Positions 42,646 through 53,049 of a stretch of 64,000 bases of DNA are shown in pieces. The stretch comes from Viola odorata (lineage: Eukaryota; Streptophyta; Magnoliopsida; Malpighiales; Violaceae), in contig OY829539.1 of assembly GCA_963691705.1 (NCBI GenBank), positions 16,914,186 to 16,978,185 on the forward strand. Direction: 5' to 3'. The notes below the pieces were generated by a model. That model worked only from the letters and a program-made list of their open reading frames with translations. It was not told the origin of the DNA and made no database searches. Made by a program: the position numbers and the translations under genes. Positions within the stretch are counted from its first letter, which is position 1. The number at the start of each line of letters is the position of its first letter.

Positions 42646-42870
42646 CACTGTAGCAACGGAGAGTTTCACTGTAGCAACGGATAAACTCACTGTAGCAACG
42701 GAAAGTCTACTGTAGCAACGGGAACGAATAGTTCCACCGTAGCAACGGATAGACTTACTGTAGCAACGGATAGTTTAACTGTAGCAACGGATAAACTCAC
42801 TGTAGCAACGGTTATATTTTTCACTGTAGCAAACGGATATATTTTTGTTACTGTAGCAAACGGCTAGTTT
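42646..42870 (+). repeat. Ten CTGTAGCAACGG repeats in the copia U3
   Basis: Units of about 20-25 bp with the constant core ACTGTAGCAACGG and variable linkers (AGAGTTTC, ATAAACTC and others); the last two read GTAGCAAACGG. They end about 45 nt before the TATA box, an enhancer-like position. Confidence 0.75.
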
Positions 42871-43214
42871 TTGGCTCCTTCCTTCATGGATGAGCCTCTA
42901 CTCATTTGACACTATAAATACTCATCTAAGATGAGTTATAAAAGATAAGAAAGCATTTTACAAGTTTCATATACACAAATCACATTTACAAACTCCTTTA
43001 ATCAAAGTTTTATAACGCAAGCTTCATTTATCGGTTTTCAACCATTCTTGCGTCTTTCAATTCGAGTTTGGATCGCTTTCTTCTTGAGGTAATATTGTTC
43101 ATTTATTGGTGTTATTATTGAATCATACATAGTTTATCTGTACACCAATTTTGTGTTGCCATTTAACATTTCTCTTGTCAAGTAATCTTGATTGTGATAG
43201 GTTGTGGTTGAGCC

Positions 43215-43378
43215 TTAGCAAAAACCAAGTGTAAGGTTTGTTGGTTGAGCCCTTAGTAAAAACCAAGTGTAAGGTTTATTGGTTGAGCCCGCAAAAACCA
43301 AGGTGAAAGGTTTATTGGTTGAGCCCGGAAAAACCAAGGTGTAAGGTTTGAGTTGAACCCGTAAAAACTCAAGGTAAA
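43215..43378 (+). repeat. Tandem repeats in the copia R/U5
   Basis: About four units of 40-45 bp, each with TTGGTTGAGCCC, AAAAACCAAG and GTAAGGTTT. GGTT/AACC arms could pair within each unit. Confidence 0.65.
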
Positions 43379-43569
43379 TAACGAAGTGGTCGTTGTTCAA
43401 AATCCTAAGAGGAGGACTCTTAGGTAGTGGAGTACAATTCATTGAGGAATTGGAACCACTATATATCCTTGTGTTTTTACATTCTCTTTTCCGCACTCAT
43501 ATTTCCTTACTCTTTGTGTTAGAATTTTTATTTGCCTATTCACCCCCCCCCCTCTAGGCCGTTTATCAA

Positions 43570-43582
43570 TTGGTAGCGGAGC
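43570..43582 (+). promoter_or_regulatory. Primer-binding site of the copia element
   Basis: TTGGTAGCGGAGC, one base after the LTR end; identical to the site at 104-116. Confidence 0.65.
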
Positions 43583-43627
43583 AAGGTACTTGTTTTGTAG
43601 GTTTAATCGCCTCAAGTGAAAGATCAA

Positions 43628-45460
43628 ATGGCTCAAGAGGGATTATATGTAAGTGCTGCACTCAACCGTCCACCATTTCTTGATGGAAACAACTACTTGC
43701 AATGGAAGACAAAGATGTTAGCCTTCCTAGGTGGACAAGATCAAATTATGCTAGATTGTGTCTTACATGGATTTGCAACTCCCATGGAACCACCGGCTGA
43801 AGATGGATCAACAAAACCTCTTCCATTTGACAAGTGGCCAGCTGGATCGGTTTCAAGAAAACAAAGTGAAGACAAGGCAAGGTTTGCTTTATTTTGTGCA
43901 ATTTCTCAAAATGAATTTAATCGTGTTAGTGCTTGCAAATTGTCCAAAGATGTTTGGGAAACTTTGGAGACAGCTCATGAAGGTACTCCTCAAGTGAGAA
44001 CCATTAGACTCAACACACTCAAGCGTGAGTATGAATTACTTAATATGAAAAGTGGTGAGACTATTTATGATTTAAGCACTAGAATTCAAAATATTTGCAA
44101 TACTATGGGAACTCTTGGTTGGACTCCTAGTGATGAGGAGATGGTAAGAAAACTTCTTAGTATTTTACCTAACTCTTGGAATGCCAAGACTTCTATTTTT
44201 GATGAGCTTGAAAAGAGACCTACCTTCTCTCAACTTGTTGGCTCTCTTACGGCTTTTGAGTATAAACTCAATATGGGAGAACCGGAAGTGCAAAATGTCA
44301 AGAGCAACAATGTAGCCTTCAAGGCACAAGAAGAAGAACGTGAAATGGCTCTCTTTTCCAAACAATTCAAGAAATTTTGGGATAAAAAGAAGAAAAAGTA
44401 TCAAAGTAAGTCTTCTAACTCTTCTAAATCCGATTTTAGAAATGATGTTATTTGCTTTGAATGTGAAAAGCCAGGACATGTAAAGAGTGAGTGTCCTAGA
44501 CTTGAAAAATCAAAGAGGCGGTCAAGAGATAAAAATAACAGCAAAAATCATCATAGAAGAGCACTTAAAGCTACTACTTGGGATGATGATGATGATGAGG
44601 AGGAGTCAAAGGGTAATTCATCGACATCCTCATCCGGAGAAGAGATATCAAACATATGTTTCTTTGCAAATGTAGAAAGTGATGCTTCTCAAAGGAGTTC
44701 TTCATCAACTTCCACCTCATTCAACGGATGTACAAATGTGTGTCTTATGGCACAAGAGGAAAGCGATGATGAGGTAAACTCTTCTCAATCTCTTGATAAT
44801 GAATATGGATTGCAAGAAGCTTTTGATGAATTGTCGAATCATTTTAAAAAATCTTGCAAGCAAAATGCTAAACATGCTAAGGATTTAGAAAAATTGAAAA
44901 AGGATATTCTTGAATTAGAAACCTTGAACAAATCTCTTAAAGAGGAAAATGATTTTTTGAAAAATGACAATGAAGATTTAAGAGATGTTTTGGCTAATAC
45001 TAGAGATGAGCTTAAATCATTAGAAATTGCTAATGGAAAGAAAAACTCTAGATGTGAACTTTGTGCAAACTCTAGTAAAGAAGTAGCTCTTTTAAATGAA
45101 AAGATTAAAACTCTTGAAGCTACTTTAGCTAAACTTATTCAAAGTGCACAAAGTCAACAAAAGTGTTTAAATGAGCAAAAGACTAATTTTGATAGAAGAG
45201 GAATTGGATTTGATAACTCTTCTAGCATGAATAATTCTAAAACATCTTTTGTTAAAGCAAGAAATTGTGACCATGCTAGTTCTTCAAATCAATCACATGA
45301 TAGACCTTTGTATAAATGTGATTATTGTCATAAGAATGGTCATTTAGCATATTTTTGCTTTATTCGTAAAGGACTTGTTTATGCAAAACAAATGTGGGCA
45401 CAAAAGAATGCATTTGCTAAGAAAGGATCCAAACGTGCTTGGGTTCCTAAAACTAACTAG
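43628..45460 (+). CDS. SIRE/Maximus-type copia Gag, intact frame
   Basis: 610 codons from MAQEGLYVSAAL; the frame is open further up to GTG, but the ATG at 43628 is the first ATG after the primer site. N-terminal NRPPFLDGNNYLQWKTKM is the copia gag lead (DUF4219-like). It is followed by the UBN2-type capsid: KDVWETLETAHEGTPQVR, MKSGETIYDLSTRIQNIC. First zinc knuckle CFECEKPGHVKSEC, Ser/Asp-rich linker, a long coiled coil (DLEKLKKDILELETLNKSL and beyond), a second knuckle CDYCHKNGHLAYFC, and the end AWVPKTN. Two knuckles with a coiled coil between are usual for SIRE-type Gag. The protease, integrase and RT that should follow are absent. Confidence 0.8.
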   Translation: MAQEGLYVSAALNRPPFLDGNNYLQWKTKMLAFLGGQDQIMLDCVLHGFATPMEPPAEDGSTKPLPFDKWPAGSVSRKQSEDKARFALFCAISQNEFNRVSACKLSKDVWETLETAHEGTPQVRTIRLNTLKREYELLNMKSGETIYDLSTRIQNICNTMGTLGWTPSDEEMVRKLLSILPNSWNAKTSIFDELEKRPTFSQLVGSLTAFEYKLNMGEPEVQNVKSNNVAFKAQEEEREMALFSKQFKKFWDKKKKKYQSKSSNSSKSDFRNDVICFECEKPGHVKSECPRLEKSKRRSRDKNNSKNHHRRALKATTWDDDDDEEESKGNSSTSSSGEEISNICFFANVESDASQRSSSSTSTSFNGCTNVCLMAQEESDDEVNSSQSLDNEYGLQEAFDELSNHFKKSCKQNAKHAKDLEKLKKDILELETLNKSLKEENDFLKNDNEDLRDVLANTRDELKSLEIANGKKNSRCELCANSSKEVALLNEKIKTLEATLAKLIQSAQSQQKCLNEQKTNFDRRGIGFDNSSSMNNSKTSFVKARNCDHASSSNQSHDRPLYKCDYCHKNGHLAYFCFIRKGLVYAKQMWAQKNAFAKKGSKRAWVPKTN

Positions 45461-45667
45461 TTTGTTTTGTAGTAGTGCCGGAAACCCCTTGAAGATAAAT
45501 GAAATATATTTAGGGTATTCGTGGCACAAGTCGGGTGATGAATCGAAACTCACCCTTTTGGTAATTTTGGCAATGTTATTTAATATATTTGATTGATTCA
45601 AATTCTAAAATACAAAAGAGAAAGATAACTTTTTTTAAGAACTAAAATATGTTAAACACCAAAACTA
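45461..45667. other. Junction after copia gag
   Basis: Copia pol does not continue. A short unrelated AT-rich sequence follows. A deletion or rearrangement joined gag to it. Confidence 0.45.
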
Positions 45668-45818
45668 TCTTCCTATGAAATTATTCTTATGAACTTTTAC
45701 TTTTATATATTTTTAAAATTTATCATTGTTTTTTTCACCCATGTCAATATCACAAACAATGGTAAATTTTAAAAATATATAAAAGTAAAAGTTCAAAAGA
45801 ATAATTTCATTGGAAGAA
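45668..45818. repeat. Long near-perfect foldback (MITE- or miRNA-like)
   Basis: Arm 45668-45730 and arm 45754-45818 are inverted copies with about 3-4 mismatches around a loop of about 24 nt. The shared core reads TTTTACTTTTATATATTTT. Flanks show no obvious duplication. It could be a MITE or a young hairpin RNA locus. Confidence 0.7.
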
Positions 45819-46722
45819 AATTTTTAATATTCAAAGAGATTGTAAGAAATCAATCTATGTAATGTACTCGTTGTTGCTACCCGAATTTTGACTTACGTCA
45901 CACTTTTTTTTTCGTTTTATTGTATGTCGAATTAATAGCCCGTTTACGTCAAATTTCAATCGATTTTTGATCAAGGACTATTTGTTTTAATATTTCGCGT
46001 CATTTCACGTCTTTTCAATTTTTCGTATTTTTCTCGTATTTTAGGCTAAAACCGTATTTTTCGGTTTTCGCCAACGCATTTACGTATTTTTACATTTACC
46101 ACATTTAATATCTCGTCTAGGTCAAATTTCTATCGATTATTGGTCCTAGGCTAGTTTGTTTAATATTCCATGTCATTTCAGGCCTTTTTAGTTTTTCATA
46201 TTTTTCGACTATCTTCACGCGAACTTTTCTCGGTCTCGAGTAAGTTTCCTCGGACCGTGGGTCGAACACATTATTTCTTTAATTGATAATTACGTACTAT
46301 TTTTCTCTTGCACGCCCTCGAATTTGGTTTCTTTCAATTTTTGTCGTAAGGACATTTATTTTGCGTCCGAACTTTTAATATTTTCGAAAGAGAAAATAAA
46401 TGCGTTAAATCAATTTTTGTCGTAAGGACATTTATTTTGCGTCGGATTTATTTTCACTTTCGTTACAAATTCGCTCGTACCAAAATATCCCATTCATATC
46501 CAAATTCATGCATTAATGACAATTAATGCACGAATATCCAAAATTACCTCACATTTCTTCCTAGATAGGTTTGCCGACTGCAATTCATCATCACCAAACA
46601 TCCCATCGCCAATCCCTAGCCACACAAGCCCAAACTTGGCCTCCACTCCGACCACTGTTCACCTTCCACCTCCTTCGCCGATTCTCGGCCACACAAAGAC
46701 CAAACCGACTCCAAATTTTCCC

Positions 46723-46730
46723 TATAAATA
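46723..46730 (+). promoter_or_regulatory. TATA box of the Ogre-like 5' LTR
   Basis: TATAAATA after a C-rich stretch (46570-46720). The minus-strand relative has TATAAATA in the same setting at 61679-61687. Confidence 0.55.
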
Positions 46731-47508
46731 CACACCTTCATGCAACAAGAAAAGGGCACCAAAATCTCCTCGTAATCTCCATTTCTTGCCCATCCTTCTT
46801 GGCCAAATTCTCTCCTGGACAGTAAGCTCTCTCTCACTAAGCTTCTCTTTAAATTTCATTTTGTCTCTAATGCATTATTCAAGTCATATGAAATACTCGT
46901 ATGTTCACATGACAATAACGTGTTTATGCCATGTTTAAATTATTGTGAAATTTTTAATATGCTTGCATGTTATAAATAAATGGAGTATTAATTATGTCAT
47001 GCTTAATTTGTTATGAATTACTCACATGCCATAAATGAATTAATTGATTACTTGCTTGCCATGTCTAATTAATTGTTTACTTGTTTCCTATGTCTAATTA
47101 TTTATTTGTTTGGCATAAAATAAATTGCTTATTTTGTTCTTCGTGTTTATTTAAATATTTATTCGTCAAATTAAATAAATATTGCATGCGCTCTTTATTA
47201 TTTATTTATTTTCAAACCTTCGCTAACACTCTCGCTTTGTAGGTTAAAACTTTAAATCCTCGCACAAAAGTATGTTTTATCCTTTTTATTTTCTTTAATG
47301 CTTTCCGTAAATATTGTTTGCATGCACATCGTCCAAAAACTAGAAATCCAAGTATGGGCCTAGCCCGACCCATTAGGATTGTAGGCTTTATTTCCATGCA
47401 TTCGATGTGATAATTAATTGTCAATTATCTCTAAATTGCGTGCATGTGGTAATAATTAATTGCTAAACTTGTTGTAATAATTAATTGCCCATTTCACTTG
47501 TTGTAATA

Positions 47509-47927
47509 CAGTTAAACCTCGATAAATGAATGCTCTTGGGACCAGCAAAAAATATTCGTTTAGTGAGTTTATTTACTTATCGATAAATGAATATATTATT
47601 CATTTATCGATAAATGAATTTTTATTCATTTAGATAGTATTTTTACATTTTTATTTTTTCGTATGATTATTTATTTTACATTTAATGTACAAATACGTAT
47701 ATAGACTATGTACATGCATCATGTACTTATAAGATTCTATGTATGGAATACTTAGAGTCTAAATACATGCAACATGTACTAATAATAATATTCTATGTAT
47801 GGAATACTTAGAGACTAAGACAATGATTTCTTGTATGAACAAACAACTTTAGACGTTTTTTTTGTGAAGAAATGACTTCTTGTATGAACATTGTTGATTG
47901 GAAGAAATATTTTTATTTTTAGGATAA

Positions 47928-47971
<44 letters not shown>

Positions 47972-48155
47972 TATGAATTTTAATGATTATTCATTTATAT
48001 TTACATGGGGTCTTTAAGGATTCAAAAAAAATTATTCGTTAATGCATTTAGCGAGGTTATTCATTTAGCCCATTTGCCCAAGTCGGGACCGGAGAAAATT
48101 ATTCATTTGGCGAGGTTATTCGTTTATCGGACATTCATTTATCGAGGTTTAACTG
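47509..48155. mobile_element. Emigrant/pogo-like MITE inserted in the LTR
   Basis: The 24-bp ends are perfect inverted copies beginning CAGTTAAACCTCGAT and flanked by TA (47507-47508 and 48156-48157). CAGT-A-AAACCTC-ATAAAT ends with TA duplication fit the pogo-like Emigrant/Lemi group. No transposase. The interior has TCGATAAATGAAT repeats and a (TA)n microsatellite at about 47933-47969. Confidence 0.85.
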
Positions 48156-49136
48156 TAGTTAGTATTTCACTTGTTGTAATAGTTAGTAGTTCACTTGTTG
48201 TAATAAGTAGTTAGATAGTTATTCCGACCTCCAAATTGTAATAATTAGATAAGTAGTTTTTATTATGAATTGTGGTTTGTAATAATTAGTTAAGTAGTTA
48301 AAAATCGTGTATGTTTGCATATACCTAAATATTTATGTCAATTGTCGTTAATCGTGGTTTTGAAGAGATGGATCGATCGGGGTTCATCCAAAAGGTAAGG
48401 TTACCTTAAAACTTCTCCTTGTATGTTTAGTTGAAGGCTAAAAACCGAATCGAATGCATGACTCCCTAGTAGGCGCTAGAGCTACCCATTCGTATGCATG
48501 ACATATAGAATTGCTAAAAGACAATAAAATCAACGCACATGCTTACGTGTTTACATCGCTTGTTTTCTTTATGCCATGAAATTAATTGCGATACATTAAT
48601 ATATGAGTATGGTGGTCCCAATACCACGCAAAATATGTGTGCATACATTAATCGGTATCTTGTTAGTTTTTGCCATGATAGATCACGTAGTAATTAAGTC
48701 ATGCGTGGCCCAATGACAAGGGGGGAACGTCCGCTCTAGCATCGAAAAAATGGTAACCCCATCCCTTGGCCCCAAACGGAAATAACAAGTCCCAAACGAG
48801 AAATGCTAAGATGTAACGTCACCTTTAAGGACCTAAATTACATGTTTAAAATGTTTTCAAAACACCTCGCATACCGGTAACCTTTTTAGGATGTGACTTG
48901 GGTGCCTAACACCTTCCCAAGTCCATAAATACGACCTCGAACCGTTGTTCTTTGGTTTAGACCATTTTGCCTTAGTTTATTTATTTTTATGCCATGACGA
49001 TTAGGTCCCCTAAACCTTAGAAAATTAGGGTGGCGACTTCATTTCACATGATGTGAAGACAAGTCCAACGATTGTCTCGCATTGTGGCCCGTCCCAAACC
49101 TTTACTCGTTTTCAACGAAAAGGGGGTGCGACAATT

Positions 49137-49153
49137 TGGCGACTTCACTAGGG
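49137..49153 (+). promoter_or_regulatory. Primer-binding site, tRNA-Arg
   Basis: TGGCGACTTCACTAGGG differs by two transitions from the complement of the 3' end of plant tRNA-Arg(ACG) as I recall it. Ogre elements are known to use tRNA-Arg. Confidence 0.65.
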
Positions 49154-49661
49154 ACTAGTAGGGTCGAAGCCGGTTTTATGGTGGTTGGTTTTTTATTATT
49201 TACTTGCTTTAGATAAATTGTTTTCGTGATTGTTATATACTATTGGCTTTAATAAATTGTTCATATGCATCTCATGCATAATGCTTATCGCCGGCCATGA
49301 TACCCAATAGGATTATGAAGGTATTAGTGAAGCCCTACGGACCTGTGTCCCACTATGCTTTCATGAACCCTAACTCGGATGTTGAACCCCTAAATGGAAT
49401 GGGCGCCCAGAATCCTTGTCATGATTCGGTCAACGCTCTCGTATCCATTTATGGGGGACCCCTTTTAAGGTAACATCCAGGAAACTTTTCAGCCAGTTAG
49501 AAATAGTTGGAGTCACACCAGCACATACATCATGTTCGTGCATTTTTCTTTGATGCCATTTATTTATATGCTACGATTTCATCTTTATTTTCCTCACATT
49601 TCATCTCTTAAATTACAAGATTCTTTTTTCCGAAAAAGCCCCACACTGTTTATTCGCTCAA
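49154..49661. other. Leader before ORF1
   Basis: 508 bp with no convincing reading frame; untranslated leader of the Ogre-like element. Confidence 0.45.
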
Positions 49662-50431
49662 ATGACAACACCCATGATGATTTCACTTGATGCTTTTGGG
49701 AGTTTAAGTTACAAGGATCAGTTGGCACGAGGTGATATGTTGAAACCGGGTTTTATTCCCGATGTTACGACCAAGATTAGAGTAGAGATGATAGAGTGTG
49801 ATGTTTCAGAACGCAAGGACAACTACTTCTTCTCAGTTTCAGGTGCGCGCCCTTCTTTCGGGGCCAATATCAAAGCGATTTGCTTAAAGTTCCCACTCGG
49901 TCAAAACACAAAATATGTAGGCAACAAATTGAAGTATGTTAACGCCAAATTTCAGAATTTTCTGAGCAGCGCATCTCTCACAAAAAAAAATTAGAATGCA
50001 CGGACGGCTACTTCTTCTCGGTTTCAACTGCGCGCCTTTCTTCCAGGGCCAATATCAATACGATTTACTTGGAGTTTCCACTCGGCGAAAACATAAAAAA
50101 TGTTGATAACGGGCTGAAGTATCCCCACACTAAATTTAGGAATTTTTTGGGTGGAGAATCTCTCAAAAAAAAATCAGGACGCAAGGACAGCTACTTCTTC
50201 TCGGTTTCAGCTGCGCGCTCTTTTACCTTGGCCAATATGGATGCAATGGTCTCGGAATTCCCACTCAGCCAAAGCATGAAAGACGTCGATGATGGGCTGA
50301 AGTTTACCCATGCCAAATTTCAGATTTTTCTGGGTGATGCATCTCTCACAAAAAATTCAGAACACAAAGATAACTGTGTCCTTTCGATTGCCATCGCGCA
50401 CTCTTTTGCTTTGGCCAATATGGGCGCATAA
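49662..50431 (+). pseudogene. ORF1 with a 61-residue module repeated about four times
   Basis: It begins MTTPMMISLDAFGSLSYKDQ. The module, best seen in the third copy, runs RKDSYFFSVSAARSF, ANMDAMVSEFPL, then DDGLKFTHAKFQIFLGDASL. Equivalent points lie at 49824, 50009, 50192 and 50375, spacings of 185, 183 and 183 bp. The first spacing is two bases off a codon multiple, so the second copy is shifted and the frame stops at 49992-49994 and reopens at 50069. Ogre elements have an ORF of unknown function between the primer site and gag; this fits it by position. The module matches no family I know. Confidence 0.6.
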
Positions 50432-50918
50432 ATGGCTAAAAAAGCGCCATAAACTTGGTTAAAATTCACCCTCTAAGATGGGAGGTCAGTATGCAAGAAA
50501 GAGTTACTATGAATATTGCTTGAAGTGCTTCCAAGCCGGGTTTTATCGTCTTCGCTTATCATAAACGTAACTTTCGTCGCTCAAATGATAGTCAACACCC
50601 TTCGGCACGATGGCCTCGTACGGGTTTATCTCAAGGGTTTCGAATGTAGTGTCTAAGGTCGCGTTACATCGTCGGAATGAATAAAAGCTTCCTTCGTATC
50701 TTCACCAAAGTATCATCTTCTCATTCGTCCTAAAAGTATTAAGTGAAAGTGTGGTCGGAAAAGTGAATAAACAGCGCAGAGGCCTCGGGATTGCATCACC
50801 TATACTAAACCTTTTTATTTCTTTTCTTTCTTTTTTTCTGTTTTTCAGGTTAACGATAGCTCCTAGAAGAAAAACTACTCCTCCTAGGCTCCCCGTGACT
50901 AGACTTCAAGCACGAAAA

Positions 50919-52433
50919 ATGGCCGAACAAGCCAAGACAGAAGAGATGTTGGCTGCCAGAATAGCAGAGTTGGAAGAGCAAGTTAGGGTTACTACAGAGA
51001 GGGCCACTCAGGCCGAAAAAGAGCGAGATGAAGCCACCTCAGAGTTCCCACCCGGTTTTGATCCTGCTCAGATGATGGGACCTTCTTCATCCACCATAGC
51101 TGGACCTTCGGTACCCCAATCATTCTCTGGGCCCACGGGTCAATGGAAGTGGATTGATCCGTTCGTCAGACCTATCACCACAAATCCTGTAGTCAACACA
51201 GGTGAAGAAGTTACTACAGCTCTGCAACATTCCTTAGTCAACCTCACTTTGGACCCTGGTAAAAATCAGATTCATCACGAATCCCAAGGCCGTTGCCCTC
51301 CTCAGGGCCACTCTACTCAAGTCGTAATCCCCGATCCTACGGGAATTCGTCCTCCTTTCATCAATCCGACGCAACCACTATTCACATCAGAACCCCTACT
51401 ACCCCTTGGTCCTAATGTGGTTGTCATAGAGAGGCCGAATATGGATAGATTAAGCCTACTAGAAGAAAGGCTTAGAGCCATTGAAGGAACGGACCCCTTT
51501 GACCCTACGGGCCCAGCGGACATGTGCATGGTCCCAGGGATCGTAATGCCTCCTAAGTACAAAGTTCTGAATTTCGAGAAGTACACTGGGGTCGAGTGCC
51601 CAAAGACTCACCTTAAGGCCTATTGCAACAAAATGGCCGATGTGATACATAATGAACCTCTATTGATCCATCTGTTCAGGGAAAGCTTGGCCAAGCATGC
51701 ATTAACTTGGTACATGGGCCTAGACAGAGCCAAGATCAAGACTTGGAGGGATTTATCAGATGTTTTTTTTAAGCAATACAAATTCAACATGGAGGTAGCA
51801 CCGGACCGCTCAGATCTTCAAGATCTAGAGAAGAGAATCAGTGAATCAGTGAAGACCTACGCCCAAAGATGGAGAGAACTAGCAGCCATAATTTCTCCTC
51901 CGCTAAATGACAAGGAGCTCATATCCATTTTCGTGAATAGTTTCAAGGCTCCCTACTACACTTACCTTATCTCCAATCCATCCAGTAGCTTCTCTGACAT
52001 GGTCCTGGTAGCCGAAAGAGTTGAGCAAGAACTTAAGTCCGGAAGAATCACACCTCCACCCCAAATACTACAACCCGCACAACCTAGACCCTATAACCCA
52101 CCAAAGAATCTGAACAACCAAAATAATCAAAACAACCGCTGGAATCAGGAGCCGCTGCCGTCTCCTCCCGTTCCTTTGGGAGAAATCTACAAGCGTCTCT
52201 TGACAGCCGGGCAGATTGCGCCGATCCCAGCCCAACCTCAACGACCTCCCTATCCAATGTGGTATGATCCCCACGCGAGATGTGAGTACCATGCAGGAGT
52301 TCAGGGCCACACAGTAGACAACAGCAGTGCCTTTAAAGCAAAGATTGGCCATTTGCTTAGGAGCGGCTGGATATCTTTTGAAGGGTTAGCCCGAGGACCT
52401 AACGCAAACACCGACCCTCCTGTCAACTTTTGA
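50919..52433 (+). CDS. Ogre-like Gag, intact frame
   Basis: 504 codons from MAEQAKTEEML. The frame is open further upstream but there a strong polypyrimidine tract and CAG (ending 50849) suggest a splice acceptor, and no earlier ATG is near. Parts: coiled coil (MLAARIAELEEQVRVTTERA), Pro-rich linker, capsid core (HLKAYCNKMADVIHNEPLL, FRESLAKHALTWYMGLDR, KTWRDLSDVFFKQYKFN, SFSDMVLVAERVEQELKSG), then CEYHAGVQGHTVDNSS, where the last Cys of the knuckle is Ser. GWISFEGLARGPNA closes it at 52433. No protease frame follows, while complete elements continue into pol. Confidence 0.75.
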   Translation: MAEQAKTEEMLAARIAELEEQVRVTTERATQAEKERDEATSEFPPGFDPAQMMGPSSSTIAGPSVPQSFSGPTGQWKWIDPFVRPITTNPVVNTGEEVTTALQHSLVNLTLDPGKNQIHHESQGRCPPQGHSTQVVIPDPTGIRPPFINPTQPLFTSEPLLPLGPNVVVIERPNMDRLSLLEERLRAIEGTDPFDPTGPADMCMVPGIVMPPKYKVLNFEKYTGVECPKTHLKAYCNKMADVIHNEPLLIHLFRESLAKHALTWYMGLDRAKIKTWRDLSDVFFKQYKFNMEVAPDRSDLQDLEKRISESVKTYAQRWRELAAIISPPLNDKELISIFVNSFKAPYYTYLISNPSSSFSDMVLVAERVEQELKSGRITPPPQILQPAQPRPYNPPKNLNNQNNQNNRWNQEPLPSPPVPLGEIYKRLLTAGQIAPIPAQPQRPPYPMWYDPHARCEYHAGVQGHTVDNSSAFKAKIGHLLRSGWISFEGLARGPNANTDPPVNF

Positions 52434-52619
52434 ATGATCCTCCCTGACGGCCTCTACTACATGTATCAAGAGAAGTCAGCTTCCTTTATTTTGCTTATGT
52501 TTTAAACTCTTGTACAATCCTTGTAGGGGGCAACTTTTGACGCAAATAAAGCTTCAATTTGTGAAAGTTCATACTACCCCTATATCTCCTAGAAAAGCAA
52601 GCTATTCCCCCACATTCCA

Positions 52620-52805
52620 ATCATGTGGTGGTTCAAAACCCCACCTTTCAAAAATCGTGTGGCGGTTTACACCCCCACTTTTCGTCAAAATTTTGTACGG
52701 CGGTTTACACCCCCATTTTTTCGTCAAAATTTAGTACGGCGGTTTACACCCCCACTTTTTGTCAAAAGTTTAGTGCGGCGATTCACCCCCCGACTTTCTC
52801 CAATT
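52620..52805 (+). repeat. Minisatellite of about 54 bp, 3.5 copies
   Basis: Units contain GGCGGTTTACACCCCCA and TCGTCAAAATTT. They lie between gag and the conserved hairpin. Confidence 0.75.
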
Positions 52806-52847
52806 TTGATCGCAAGGAAGCTTCGCTACAATCGAGCCTACTATTAT

Positions 52848-52882
52848 AAACAAGGGCGCTTCATGGGAGGCAACCCACGTGT
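52848..52882 (+). other. Conserved hairpin module in the Ogre-like element
   Basis: ACAAGGGCGCTTCATGGGAG is followed by GCAACCCACGTG. Stem CATGGG/CCCACG has one A-C mismatch, otherwise as in 12083-12119 and 27495-27532. Confidence 0.6.
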
Positions 52883-53049
52883 TCTTTTCAATTATTCTAT
52901 TTTTCGTTAATTTTAAAGTCAACATCTTGGGATACCTTTTCCCTATGAATTTACTATTTAACTGTCTCTTCATTTCAGGTGCAACGAGACTTGTAAACTT
53001 GGGGGCAAGCAAGTGAAGTGACGACCAAAAGAATGTGTCAAAAAATATC

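Larger units (their letters stand above)
42387..43568 (+). mobile_element. 5' LTR of a SIRE/Maximus-type copia element
   Basis: It starts TGTTTTGATGATTTTAGACA and ends CCCCTCTAGGCCGTTTATCA, next to the primer-binding site. The run of C followed by CTCTAGG at the LTR end is typical of SIRE-type copia LTRs. TATAAATA at 42913-42920. Two internal repeat groups are listed separately. No matching 3' LTR is in the window. Confidence 0.65.
45872..49133 (+). repeat. 5' LTR of the Ogre-like element
   Basis: TGTTGCTACC...GGGTGCGACA. It contains the promoter (46723-46730) and the MITE 47509-48155. The last 300 bp (CCTAACACCTTCCCAAGTCC to GTGCGACA) match the end of the minus-strand LTR at 59905. Confidence 0.8.

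Noticed and set aside
46516..46938. 140-codon plus-strand frame in the Ogre-like LTR
   Set aside because: It spans the TATA box; the Pro/Ser/Thr content follows the C-rich LTR composition.
47933..47969. (TA)n run as a regulatory element or origin
   Set aside because: A plain microsatellite inside a MITE.
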